Source: Neptuniibacter caesariensis (GTDB lineage: Bacteria > Pseudomonadota > Gammaproteobacteria > Pseudomonadales > Balneatricaceae). Taken from it: a DNA stretch of 48,456 nucleotides. The stretch is from positions 1 through 48,456 of the forward strand of contig NZ_CH724125.1 in assembly GCF_000153345.1 (NCBI RefSeq). Reading direction: 5' to 3'. The notes under the pieces are model-generated. The model searched no databases. It was not told the DNA's origin and was given only the letters and a program-made list of their open reading frames with translations. Made by a program: the position numbers and the translations under genes. Shown one piece after another: positions 1 to 8,340 of this stretch (the stretch's first letter is position 1; each line of letters begins with the position of its first letter).

Positions 1-335
1 GCGTTGCTTGTTCTATGGCGGCTGGTGCACTTTGCGCTGTTATGGGCGGCACTAACGAGCAGATCGAAAATGCCGCTGAGATTGGCATGGAGCATAACCT
101 GGGACTGACCTGTGACCCAATCGGTGGTCTGGTTCAGGTTCCTTGTATCGAACGAAATACCATGGGTGCTGTGAAAGCGATTAATGCTGCACGGTTAGCC
201 CTGCGTGGTGACGGCGAGCACCACGTTTCCCTGGATTCTGTAATTGAGACGATGCGTCAAACAGGTCTCGATATGCAGGACAAGTACAAAGAAACCTCTC
301 AAGGTGGGCTAGCGGTTAACGTGGTTGCATGTTAA
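1..335 (+). CDS. sdaA: L-serine ammonia-lyase (serine dehydratase), C-terminal part
   Basis: This is the 3' end of an iron-sulfur L-serine dehydratase, which converts serine to pyruvate and ammonia. The reading frame is open from base 3, so the start lies outside the window. The visible part carries the family block [19 protein letters not shown] and the C-terminal [10 protein letters not shown], whose last residue is the conserved cysteine tail; the internal cysteines are candidate cluster ligands. It lies 54 bp before glyA on the same strand, which fits a glycine-to-serine-to-pyruvate route with the gcv genes. Whether it should be called sdaA or sdaB cannot be decided from this fragment. 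Confidence 0.93.
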   Translation, partial: VACSMAAGALCAVMGGTNEQIENAAEIGMEHNLGLTCDPIGGLVQVPCIERNTMGAVKAINAARLALRGDGEHHVSLDSVIETMRQTGLDMQDKYKETSQGGLAVNVVAC

Positions 336-389
336 TCGGCCCCTTTTTGAATAACTAATCATAAGTCGCACAACTAAGAGAATAAAAAT

Positions 390-1694
390 ATGAGTCACAG
401 TGATCTGTACCGCAACGACGCTGTTTGCGAAGCATTTTTTACTCAGGATCTGACAAGCCGTGATGCTGAGTTGCAGTCCGCTCTTAATGAAGAATTTGAT
501 CGTCAGGAGATGGGGATCGAACTGATCGCCTCTGAAAACATTGTATCTAAGGCTGTTATGCAGGCTCAGGGTACTGTACTGACTAACAAGTATGCTGAAG
601 GTTACCCAGGCCGTCGTTACTACGGTGGTTGTGAGTATGCTGATAAAGCAGAAGGTCTGGCAATTGAGCGTGCTAAGCAGCTGTTTGATTGTGAATTTGT
701 CAACGTTCAGCCGCACTCGGGTGCTCAGGCGAACGGTGCAGTTATGCTGGCGCTACTACAGCCTGGCGATACTGTTCTGGGTATGTCTCTGGACGCTGGT
801 GGTCACCTGACTCACGGTGCACGTCCTGCACTGTCTGGTAAGTGGTTCAATGCAGTTCAGTACGGTGTTTCCCGTGAAGACAGCCGTATCGATTACGACG
901 AGATCGAGAAACTGGCAGTAGAGTGCCAGCCTAAAATGATCATCGCAGGTGGTTCTGCTATCCCACGTCAGATTGACTTCGCACGTTTCCGTGAGATCGC
1001 TGACAAAGTAGGCGCATACCTGTTTGTCGACATGGCGCACATTGCTGGTCTGGTTGCTACGGGTGCTCACCCATCACCACTGCCACATGCTCACGTTGTT
1101 ACGACAACGACACACAAAACTCTGCGTGGTCCACGTGGCGGTATGATCCTGTCTAATGATCTGGATCTGGGTAAGAAGATCAACTCGGCTGTATTCCCTG
1201 GCCTTCAGGGCGGTCCTCTGATGCACGTGATTGCTGCTAAAGCCGTTGCTTTCGGTGAAGCGCTTCAGCCTGAGTTCAAGACTTACATCGATCGTGTAGT
1301 AGAGAACGCAAAAGTATTGGCTGGCGTTATGGTTGAGCGTGGTTGTGACATCGTAACAGGTGGTACTGATACCCATCTGATGCTGGTAGATCTGCGTCCA
1401 AAAGGTCTGAAAGGTAATGCTGCAGATGAAGCGCTTGAGCGCGCGGGCATCACTTGTAACAAGAACGGTATCCCGTTTGATCCTGAAAAACCGATGGTTA
1501 CATCTGGTATCCGTCTGGGTACACCAGCGGGCACTAGCCGTGGCTTCGGTCCTGAAGAATTCCGTCTGATCGGTAACCTGATCAGTGATGTTCTGGATGG
1601 CCTGGTGGCTAACCCAGAAGATAACTCAAAAGTTGAAGCGGAAGTACGTGCGCAGGTTGAAGAGCTGTGCAAGAAGTTCCCTCTGTATCGATAA
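390..1694 (+). CDS. glyA: Serine hydroxymethyltransferase
   Basis: This PLP enzyme interconverts serine and glycine with tetrahydrofolate. The 434-residue protein has the family signatures [10 protein letters not shown] and [13 protein letters not shown], with the PLP lysine at K243. It has an N-terminal extension of about 20 residues (with [10 protein letters not shown]) relative to the 417-residue E. coli enzyme; this longer form is familiar from GlyA copies linked to glycine cleavage genes. The start is the ATG at 390, after an A-rich leader. It lies between sda and gcvH, so its likely job is to make serine from the methylene-THF released by glycine cleavage. The organism may hold a second glyA elsewhere; that is inference. 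Confidence 0.97.
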   Translation: MSHSDLYRNDAVCEAFFTQDLTSRDAELQSALNEEFDRQEMGIELIASENIVSKAVMQAQGTVLTNKYAEGYPGRRYYGGCEYADKAEGLAIERAKQLFDCEFVNVQPHSGAQANGAVMLALLQPGDTVLGMSLDAGGHLTHGARPALSGKWFNAVQYGVSREDSRIDYDEIEKLAVECQPKMIIAGGSAIPRQIDFARFREIADKVGAYLFVDMAHIAGLVATGAHPSPLPHAHVVTTTTHKTLRGPRGGMILSNDLDLGKKINSAVFPGLQGGPLMHVIAAKAVAFGEALQPEFKTYIDRVVENAKVLAGVMVERGCDIVTGGTDTHLMLVDLRPKGLKGNAADEALERAGITCNKNGIPFDPEKPMVTSGIRLGTPAGTSRGFGPEEFRLIGNLISDVLDGLVANPEDNSKVEAEVRAQVEELCKKFPLYR

Positions 1695-1729
1695 GAACCT
1701 GTGTAACGAACAAGCAATAGGAAACAATT

Positions 1730-2119
1730 ATGAGCATTCCATCTAACTACCTTTTTGCACCAAGCCACGAGTGGGTACTGGACAACGGTGACGGCACTGT
1801 AACTGTTGGTATCTCTGACCACGCTCAGGAGCTGCTGGGTGATGTTGTATTCGTTGAACTGCCAGAAGAAGGCCGTGAAGTTGAAGCCGGCGAAGAGTTC
1901 TCTCTGGTTGAGTCTGTAAAAGCAGCGTCTGACATCTACGCGCCAATCTCTGGTGAAGTCGTTGCAGTTAACGAAGAGCTGGAAGACGCGCCTGAGACTG
2001 TTAACGAATCCCCATTCGGTGACGGCTGGATCGTTAAGATCAAAGTTGCAGATGCTTCTGAACTGGAAAAACTGCTAAACGCTGAAGCGTACGCAGCTAC
2101 GATTGCTGAAGAAGCGTGA
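1730..2119 (+). CDS. gcvH: Glycine cleavage system H protein
   Basis: This lipoyl carrier shuttles the aminomethyl group between the P, T and L proteins. The 129-residue length is normal. The lipoylation motif VESVKAASD is present with K64 as the modified lysine, followed by the [18 protein letters not shown] segment typical of the family. The start ATG has a ribosome site (AGGAAA) 5-6 bases upstream and lies 35 bp after glyA, so the two are probably cotranscribed. A structured 160-bp spacer separates it from gcvP. Confidence 0.98.
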   Translation: MSIPSNYLFAPSHEWVLDNGDGTVTVGISDHAQELLGDVVFVELPEEGREVEAGEEFSLVESVKAASDIYAPISGEVVAVNEELEDAPETVNESPFGDGWIVKIKVADASELEKLLNAEAYAATIAEEA

Positions 2120-2279
2120 TCGATTGGAGGTGATAGGCCGGCCTAATCAGCCATAAGCTTATCCCTCCATTGTCCCCGATCATGCTTCTGGAGAGGTTTA
2201 TCTCTCCGGCATACGCGAAGTGGTAGTGCAGGACCGCTTCGCACCCTTTAATTTATTAGTGTTACATTAGGTTATTGTT
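2120..2279 (+). promoter_or_regulatory. Structured gcvH-gcvP intercistronic spacer (three hairpins)
   Basis: Three inverted repeats fill this spacer. The first pairs 2125-2135 with 2160-2169 (10 bp, one bulged T) and encloses a 12-base palindrome at 2134-2145. The second pairs 2188-2195 with 2202-2209 (8 bp, 6-base loop). The third pairs 2215-2224 with 2233-2242 (10 bp, 8-base loop). No T-run follows any of them, so they are not simple terminators. The glycine riboswitch core was looked for and not found. A role in mRNA processing or in control of gcvP translation is inference. Confidence 0.6.
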
Positions 2280-5183
2280 ATGGCAGTAGAAACTCGTACT
2301 CTGAGTGATCTTCAGCAAGCGAATGAATTTACTCATCGCCACATTGGCCCCGATGCCGAACAGACTCAGGAAATGTTGTCTTACCTGGGCGTTGATTCTG
2401 TAGAAGATCTGATGACTCAGACTGTTCCTGATTCCATCCGCCTGGATGATGCGCTGGATATGACTGATAGCGTAAGCGAAGCCGATGCTTTGGCTTACCT
2501 GAAACAGCTGGCAGCGAAAAATAAAGTCAATAAATCCTACCTTGGGATGGGCTATAGCAATACCCTGGTGCCAAACGTTATTCTGCGTAACGTTATGGAA
2601 AACCCAGGTTGGTATACTGCTTATACCCCATATCAGCCAGAAATTGCTCAGGGTCGTCTAGAAGCATTGCTGAATTTCCAGCAAATGGTGATGGACCTGA
2701 CAGGCATGGAGCTGGCGAACGCATCCCTGCTGGATGAGTCAACAGCCGCGGCTGAAGCGATGACATTGTGCAAGCGCTCAAATCGTAAGAAGTCTAATAC
2801 CTTCTTTGTCGCTGACGATGTGCATCCGCAGACAATTGACGTTATCAAAACCCGTGCTGAATACTTCGGTTACGATATCGTAGTGGGTAACCCGCTAACT
2901 GATCTTGAAGCGGCGGATCCATTTGGTGTCCAGCTGCAGTACCCAAGCACATACGGCGATATCACTGATATTAAGTCTGTTATTGATGCTGCGCACGGTC
3001 AGAAAGCAATGGTATCTGTTGCGGCTGATATTCTGGCGCTGGTACTTCTGAAATCACCGGGTGAACTAGGTGCTGATATCGTACTGGGTTCTTCACAGCG
3101 CTTTGGTGTGCCAATGGGCTTTGGTGGTCCTCACGCGGCATTCTTTGCTGCGTCTGAAAAACTTAAGCGCTCTGTTCCGGGTCGTATCATCGGTGTATCT
3201 ATCGACGTAAACGGCAACCAGGCATTGCGTATGGCAATGCAGACACGTGAGCAGCATATCCGTCGTGAGAAAGCGACATCAAACATCTGTACTGCTCAGG
3301 CATTGCTGGCAAACATGGCTTCTTTCTATGTTGTGTACCATGGTCCAGAAGGTCTGAAACGTATCGCTGAGCGCGTGCACCGCCTGACAGCTATTCTGGC
3401 TAACGGCCTTAAAGCTAAAGGTGTTCAGGTTAACGATACTTACTTCGATACACTGACAGTAACCCTGCCTGAAACTCAGGAAGTGGTTTACCAGCGCGCG
3501 CTGGAAGAAGGTTGTAACCTGCGTAAGATCGGCTCTGACAAGCTGGGTATCAGCCTGGATGAAACAACGCTTCCTGCAGACGTTGCAGTACTACTGGACG
3601 TTATTTTGGGCGACGCTCACGGTCAGACGGTTGAAGCGCTGGATGCAGCAATCGTTGCAGGTGAAGCAACAGGTATCTCCGCTGATGCACGTCGTGAAGA
3701 TGCGATCCTGACTCACCCGACATTTAACAGCTATCACAGCGAAACAGATATGCTTCGCTACATGAAGAAGCTGGAGAACAAAGATTACTCTCTGGTTCAC
3801 GGCATGATCCCACTGGGTTCTTGTACGATGAAACTGAATGCGACTGCGGAGATGATCCCGGTAACATGGCCTGAGTTTGCTAACATCCACCCATTTGCGC
3901 CTGCTGACCAGGTTGCTGGTTACCACCAGATGCTAAATGAGCTGGAAGAGCAGTTGGTTGAAATCACTGGTTACGACAAAGTATCCCTGCAGCCTAACTC
4001 AGGTGCATCAGGTGAATATGCAGGTCTGCTGGCGATTCGTAAGTACCAGGAGTCTATCGGTGAAGGTCACCGTAACGTCTGCCTGATTCCATCTTCTGCG
4101 CACGGTACTAACCCGGCATCTGCAGCTATGATGGACATGAAGATCATTGTAACTAAGTGCGATGACAACGGTAACGTCGATGTGGCTGATCTGCGCGCTC
4201 AGGCTGAGCTGCACAAAGATGATCTGTCATGCTTGATGATCACTTACCCGTCTACACACGGTGTTTACGAAGAAGATATCGTTGAAATCTGTGACATCAT
4301 CCACAAAAACGGTGGTCAGGTGTACATGGATGGCGCGAACATGAACGCGCAGGTAGGTATCTCTAAACCAGGCCTGATCGGTTCTGACGTATCTCACCTA
4401 AACCTGCATAAAACATTCGCGATCCCACACGGTGGTGGCGGTCCGGGTATGGGCCCAATTGGTGTTAAGAGTCACCTGGCACCGTTCCTGGCGAGTCACA
4501 AAGTGAGCCCGGTTGAAGGTTTGAACCCTGAAAACGGCGCGGTTGCCGCCGCTCCTTATGGTTCGGCGTCTATTTTGCCAATCACTTGGATGTACAACGT
4601 AATGCTGGGTAAATCTGGCCTTAAAGCATCCACTCAGATGGCAATTCTGAATGCGAACTACATGACTGAGAAACTGGCTGAGCACTACCCGGTTCTGTAT
4701 CGCGGTCGTAACAACAAAGTTGCTCATGAGTGCATCGTTGATATTCGTCCACTTAAGGAAGAGAGCGGTGTAACTGAGGAAGATATTGCTAAGCGTCTGA
4801 TGGACTACGGTTTCCACGCGCCAACCATGTCTTTCCCAGTAGCAGGCACATTGATGATTGAGCCAACTGAGTCTGAATCTAAAGTTGAAATCGATCGTTT
4901 CGTCGATGCAATGGTTCAGATCCGCGAGGAGATCGCAAAAGTTCAGAATGGTGAGTGGCCTGCGGACAACAACCCGTTGTTCAACGCGCCTCACACTCAG
5001 GCAGATGTAATGAATGGTGCTTGGGATCGTCCATATACTCGTGAAGAGGCTGTCTTCCCTAATGAAGCGACTCGTACGAATAAGTTCTGGCCGATGACTA
5101 ACCGTATCGACAACGTATACGGCGACCGTAACTTCATCTGTTCATGCCCAGGCATTGAAGCTTATCAGGATCAAGAAGGTTAA
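2280..5183 (+). CDS. gcvP: Glycine dehydrogenase (decarboxylating), P protein
   Basis: The P protein decarboxylates glycine and passes the aminomethyl group to the lipoyl arm of GcvH. This is the single-chain form (967 residues; usual length about 950-970) with both halves fused. The N-terminal RHIGP motif and the PLP-binding [16 protein letters not shown] segment (K711) are present. It closes the sda-glyA-gcvH-gcvP operon. gcvT is not in the window and may lie upstream of sda. The ribosome site is weak (AGG 12 bases before ATG), so the structured leader could influence expression. Confidence 0.98.
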   Translation: MAVETRTLSDLQQANEFTHRHIGPDAEQTQEMLSYLGVDSVEDLMTQTVPDSIRLDDALDMTDSVSEADALAYLKQLAAKNKVNKSYLGMGYSNTLVPNVILRNVMENPGWYTAYTPYQPEIAQGRLEALLNFQQMVMDLTGMELANASLLDESTAAAEAMTLCKRSNRKKSNTFFVADDVHPQTIDVIKTRAEYFGYDIVVGNPLTDLEAADPFGVQLQYPSTYGDITDIKSVIDAAHGQKAMVSVAADILALVLLKSPGELGADIVLGSSQRFGVPMGFGGPHAAFFAASEKLKRSVPGRIIGVSIDVNGNQALRMAMQTREQHIRREKATSNICTAQALLANMASFYVVYHGPEGLKRIAERVHRLTAILANGLKAKGVQVNDTYFDTLTVTLPETQEVVYQRALEEGCNLRKIGSDKLGISLDETTLPADVAVLLDVILGDAHGQTVEALDAAIVAGEATGISADARREDAILTHPTFNSYHSETDMLRYMKKLENKDYSLVHGMIPLGSCTMKLNATAEMIPVTWPEFANIHPFAPADQVAGYHQMLNELEEQLVEITGYDKVSLQPNSGASGEYAGLLAIRKYQESIGEGHRNVCLIPSSAHGTNPASAAMMDMKIIVTKCDDNGNVDVADLRAQAELHKDDLSCLMITYPSTHGVYEEDIVEICDIIHKNGGQVYMDGANMNAQVGISKPGLIGSDVSHLNLHKTFAIPHGGGGPGMGPIGVKSHLAPFLASHKVSPVEGLNPENGAVAAAPYGSASILPITWMYNVMLGKSGLKASTQMAILNANYMTEKLAEHYPVLYRGRNNKVAHECIVDIRPLKEESGVTEEDIAKRLMDYGFHAPTMSFPVAGTLMIEPTESESKVEIDRFVDAMVQIREEIAKVQNGEWPADNNPLFNAPHTQADVMNGAWDRPYTREEAVFPNEATRTNKFWPMTNRIDNVYGDRNFICSCPGIEAYQDQEG

Positions 5184-5487
5184 AAAGTCGAACTTCTTAT
5201 CTTGAGCCAGGTGAACGGGAGATCCAGCCTGGCAAAATTCAGCAAAATGCCTCACTGCGCGCTGGCGTTTTGCTGGATGGCAGATAGACACATGGGGTTT
5301 ATCTGCTGCCCCGGCAGCTACCGGAGTAATCCGGTGGCTGCAACTTATCCTGAGATTTGTTTCAGGGATGCCAGATATAAGGCTTGTACAGGTTTTATCT
5401 CTGGAATCCTTGTTGTAACACTATTGGTGTGCTTCCAGCTTCTGCTGGACGCTTTTTTAGCGGGGCTTTTAGCCCCGTTTTTTTTTC
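5173..5487 (+). ncRNA. Chain of hairpins after gcvP (3' UTR or candidate small RNA)
   Basis: Consecutive inverted repeats run from the gcvP stop codon to a strong terminator. They pair 5173-5181/5191-5198 (one bulge), 5206-5211/5228-5233, 5239-5251/5264-5276 (13 bp with two G-U), 5280-5286/5300-5306, 5314-5325/5330-5341 (12 bp closed by a GTAA, GNRA-type loop), 5349-5353/5362-5366, 5371-5380/5395-5404 (one mismatch), 5434-5439/5444-5449 and the terminator stem 5461-5467/5471-5477. I do not recognise tmRNA, RNase P RNA, 6S RNA, SRP RNA or a known riboswitch. It could be the gcvP 3' UTR or a separately transcribed RNA. Confidence 0.5.
5461..5486 (+). terminator. Rho-independent terminator of the gcv operon
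   Basis: A 7-bp GC-rich stem (CGGGGCT / AGCCCCG) with a TTT loop is followed by nine T residues. It lies inside the last codons of the convergent aminotransferase gene, whose stop codon (5469-5471) falls across the loop. There is no T-run on the opposite strand, so it should act only on + strand transcripts. Confidence 0.9.
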
Positions 5488-6665
5488 GCAAGTTCAGTCA
5501 ACGCTTGGCTGATTTGCGGAAGACTCTGCGGGTTTAAACCGGCAATGTTCAGACGACCACCCGGACCAAAATAGAGAGCATGCTTTTCCCTTAGCCAAGC
5601 TAGCTCTTTTTCTGTCAGGCCCAGATAGGCAAACATACCCTCTTGGCGTTCGAGGAACTGATAGTCATCGGTCCCCGAACTTGATAAAGCATCGATAAGC
5701 GCTTTTCTGCAGTCAATAATTCTAGTTCGGGCGGCTTCAAGTTCATGTTTCCAGAGCTCTGTGAGGTCAGAGCTTGTAAGAATGGTCCGAACCACCGATG
5801 CGCCATGAGCAGGTGGCATATAGTAGTTTGCGCACACCAGATTCAGGATCAGGCTAAGCGCGTGATGGGCGTTTTGAATGGTTCTGTTTCTAACTGCCAA
5901 CGCGCCGGTTCTGTCGTTGTATAGACTGAAGGTTTTCGAAGCTGAATAGCAAAGCAACCACTCATCATGGTGTGCTTCAATCGCTTTAATTGATTGAAGA
6001 TCCAAAATCTGACCCTGATCTAGCCCGTGATAGGCCAGATCGAGTAAAGGTAAAAGCCCTCTATCGGCCATTAATTGCGAAACGCTTAGCCATTGCTCAT
6101 AACTAAGATTGCAGCCGCTGGGGTTGTGACCACAGCTCTGCAGCAGGACGATATCGCCTGTTGGGATGGCTGCAATATCTTCGCACATGGCGGCAAAATC
6201 CAGCACACGAGTTTCATGATCAAAGTAACGATACTCCTTAGTAGGCAGTTGTGCCCCGGAAAAGATAGGCTTGTGCGTAGACCAGGCGGGGTCTGAAAGC
6301 CACAAAGTTGCGAAGGGTAGCGCGCTGTGTAAAAACTCCCCAGCAACCCTGAGCGCACCCGTACCACCTGGGGTTTGAATGATTTGGAAAAAATCGGGGG
6401 GGCAATCAAGCTGGCCAAACAAAAGCTGATGGATCAGTCCGGTATATTGGGTATCACCAACAGGCCCCAGATAGGCTTTACTGGTCTCCTGCATTTGAAT
6501 GATGAGCTCAGCTTCTTTGACCGCTTTAAAAATCGGTGTTTTACCCTTGCTATCGCGATAGACGCCAATACCGAGATCCAGTTTATGAGAAACAGTAGAG
6601 GCTTTGAAACTGGCCATTACTTTTAGAATTGGGTCCTCAAGCTCTGCATCAATATGCTCCAGCAT
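5469..6665 (-). CDS. Class I aminotransferase, aspartate/aromatic (AspC/TyrB) type
   Basis: This PLP aminotransferase of subfamily I-alpha is 398 residues, the usual length. Visible landmarks are LGIGVYRD near the N terminus, DPAW around 125-128, HNPSG with N181, DLAYHGLDQG with D209 and Y212, the Schiff-base lysine in SASKTFSLYNDRTG (K244), and R371 in GGRLNIAGL as the alpha-carboxylate binder. It follows the lysR gene on the same strand, with a hairpin over its ribosome site. Its position beside an amine-oxidising gene set suggests it handles an amino acid released there. Whether it prefers aspartate or aromatic substrates cannot be read from the sequence. Confidence 0.9.
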   Translation of the reverse strand: MLEHIDAELEDPILKVMASFKASTVSHKLDLGIGVYRDSKGKTPIFKAVKEAELIIQMQETSKAYLGPVGDTQYTGLIHQLLFGQLDCPPDFFQIIQTPGGTGALRVAGEFLHSALPFATLWLSDPAWSTHKPIFSGAQLPTKEYRYFDHETRVLDFAAMCEDIAAIPTGDIVLLQSCGHNPSGCNLSYEQWLSVSQLMADRGLLPLLDLAYHGLDQGQILDLQSIKAIEAHHDEWLLCYSASKTFSLYNDRTGALAVRNRTIQNAHHALSLILNLVCANYYMPPAHGASVVRTILTSSDLTELWKHELEAARTRIIDCRKALIDALSSSGTDDYQFLERQEGMFAYLGLTEKELAWLREKHALYFGPGGRLNIAGLNPQSLPQISQALTELAKKKRG

Positions 6666-6669
6666 AATG

Positions 6670-6728
6670 TACCCCGCTTATTCAGACGCTTTCTTAAAGC
6701 GTAGACCGGATTTCTCAACTGCGGGGTA
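6670..6728 (-). promoter_or_regulatory. Hairpin covering the aminotransferase ribosome-binding site
   Basis: Read on the minus strand, TACCCCGC (6728-6721) pairs perfectly with GCGGGGTA (6677-6670). The second arm contains the only purine-rich Shine-Dalgarno candidate (GGGG), six bases before the ATG at 6665. A second perfect stem, ACGCTTT/AAAGCGT (6686-6692 with 6696-6702), is nested inside. The outer arm begins 3 bases after the lysR stop codon. Control of translation by base pairing is inference; the inverted repeats are seen. Confidence 0.55.
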
Positions 6729-6731
6729 TTT

Positions 6732-7652
6732 CTACGTCTGGAACTGCTGGTTGATAGCTAACAGATCGGCTCTGAGGATATCGATAAATGCAGATGAAAG
6801 CTCCGATGCAGGGCGATGGGCTGGCTGCAATATCGCGACCGAAAGGTGGACTTCCGGCGCGAAAGGGCGGAAGCAAAGTGCTTGTTCCTGTAACTGGTAC
6901 TCATAGTAGCTGCTTGCCGTCATCGGATCGCAGATACAATAGCAAAGGCCTTCTTCTACCAGCTTCAGGGCGGGTTGGAAGTTTCGTAGCTCGAATCTGG
7001 CATTGAATTGTGCGCCTGCGCTTTTAAAGGCTGCCTGGGTAGCTAATAGATTGGGGTGATCCTCCTGAAGGGTCGCGAGAGGTCTTCCGGAGAGATCTTT
7101 AGGGGTAATGATGCTTTTTTCTGCAAGTGGGTCGTCGCTGCGTAATGCACAGATGCAGGCCAGTTCAAATGTTTCCGTTTTTATCGCACCACTAGGAGCG
7201 GGTGTTTCGGCAAGGCCAATATCGAATTGCTGAGAAGCGATCCACTCTTCGATGATGGCAGAGGCCCTCATCATCAGTGAAACCTTAACCTGAGGTTTGT
7301 CTCGAACAAAGTCGGCAACTAGTCGCGGCATCATAAACTGAGACGATGCAGGCATGCAGGCGATTCGAAGCCGGCCTTCTTTAAGGTCGGCTATCTCTTT
7401 CATGGTTTTGGTGCAGTGGTTAAGTCGCTCAAGGATTGCCTCTGTTTCTTCTAAAAAGAATTGCGCCTCGGGTTTTTTTATCAGCCGGCCACGATTGCGC
7501 TCAAACAGATCAATTCCGAGTTCTGCTTCCAGTGTGGTAATCAGTGAGCTGACCGCAGGTTGGGTTCGGTTAAGAGCGCGTGCAGCCTCTGATATCGAGC
7601 CGGTCCGCATCACTTCACGAAATGCCTGTAACTGTTTGAAGCTTAGATTCAT
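6732..7652 (-). CDS. LysR-family transcriptional regulator, OccR/NocR-like
   Basis: The 306-residue protein has an N-terminal winged helix-turn-helix (residues 4-62, with AFREVMRTGSISEAARAL and TQPAVSSLITTLE) and a C-terminal effector domain. The segment RIACMPASSQFMMPRLVADF resembles, from memory, the opine regulators OccR and NocR of Agrobacterium. It is divergent from the TRAP transporter operon, the usual arrangement for a LysR activator of the neighbouring catabolic genes, and cotranscription with the downstream aminotransferase is likely. A perfect 7-bp inverted repeat in the divergent spacer is a candidate operator. The inducer is unknown. Confidence 0.92.
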   Translation of the reverse strand: MNLSFKQLQAFREVMRTGSISEAARALNRTQPAVSSLITTLEAELGIDLFERNRGRLIKKPEAQFFLEETEAILERLNHCTKTMKEIADLKEGRLRIACMPASSQFMMPRLVADFVRDKPQVKVSLMMRASAIIEEWIASQQFDIGLAETPAPSGAIKTETFELACICALRSDDPLAEKSIITPKDLSGRPLATLQEDHPNLLATQAAFKSAGAQFNARFELRNFQPALKLVEEGLCYCICDPMTASSYYEYQLQEQALCFRPFAPEVHLSVAILQPAHRPASELSSAFIDILRADLLAINQQFQT

Positions 7653-7744
7653 GGGTAACTTCCTGAGTCAGGTCAGCTTTTTGCTAACTAACCGATGTTT
7701 TTTAGTAACCACTACAGAAATAGGTGATTGAATATTAAAGAATA

Positions 7745-7773
7745 AACCATATCCATAAGATAAATCTATGGTT
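7745..7773. promoter_or_regulatory. Candidate LysR operator between lysR and the TRAP genes
   Basis: AACCATA at 7745-7751 is repeated in inverted form as TATGGTT at 7767-7773, separated by 15 bases. It lies 92 bp from the lysR start and 93 bp from the dctQ start, almost exactly midway in the divergent spacer, and has the dyad character of LysR-type sites. Assignment to this regulator is inference. Confidence 0.5.
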
Positions 7774-7866
7774 CGATCAATATTATCGTTTTGAGTTTAT
7801 GGGTGATGATTGCCATCATTAATCAAACAGATAAAAACAAAATCTAAAAGTGCGAAGGAAATATCC

Positions 7867-8340
7867 ATGAACAGATTTGCCAGTCTTCTATTGACGGGGC
7901 TGATCTGCCTGGTAGCGCTAGGGCAGTTTGTCCAGGTGATTACCCGGTATGTCCTCGAAGTTCCGGTGATGGGACTTGAGGAAAGTCTTCTCTATCCGAC
8001 CTTATGGCTTTATATGCTTGGAGCAGTGAATGCTTCTCGTGAGAACACGCATATCCGTGCCAATGTGTTGGAAATTTTTCTTAAAACACCGAAGCAGCAT
8101 GTGGTTTTGGCCATCGTTGCTGAGGTAGTCAGTCTGGTTGTAGGTTGTTGGTTAACCTATTGGGCTTGGCGTTTTACCAAGTATTCCTGGCGGGTATGGA
8201 AAGAGAGCCCGACCCTTTATATCCCGACCTTCTATGTAGATATCGCTCTGGTAGTGGGTATGGTTCTGATGATGATTTACACAGCGTATCACCTCGTTCA
8301 GCACGTCCGTTCGCTGTTTGATGAGGAGAGTCAATCATGA
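7867..8340 (+). CDS. TRAP transporter small permease (DctQ family)
   Basis: This is the small membrane subunit of a tripartite ATP-independent periplasmic transporter. The chosen ATG at 7867 has AAGGAAAT upstream and gives 157 residues; an in-frame start 57 bases upstream lacks a ribosome site. There are four likely membrane helices (about 5-25, 44-62, 82-102, 122-142). The conserved pattern NASRENTHIRANVLEIFL after the second helix matches the family. Its last four bases overlap dctM (ATGA), indicating translational coupling. Confidence 0.93.
   Translation: MNRFASLLLTGLICLVALGQFVQVITRYVLEVPVMGLEESLLYPTLWLYMLGAVNASRENTHIRANVLEIFLKTPKQHVVLAIVAEVVSLVVGCWLTYWAWRFTKYSWRVWKESPTLYIPTFYVDIALVVGMVLMMIYTAYHLVQHVRSLFDEESQS

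Noticed and set aside
2120-2279. Glycine riboswitch before gcvP
   Set aside because: The CTGGAGAG stem start at 2188 recalls the aptamer, but the conserved CCGAAGG-type core and the rest of the aptamer layout are missing.
4398-4994. A 198-residue minus-strand frame inside gcvP
   Set aside because: It is antisense to a well-conserved gene and has no recognisable motif or start signal.
5202-5537. A 111-residue open frame after gcvP
   Set aside because: It runs through the terminator into the convergent aminotransferase gene, has no ribosome site, and its sequence is explained by hairpins.
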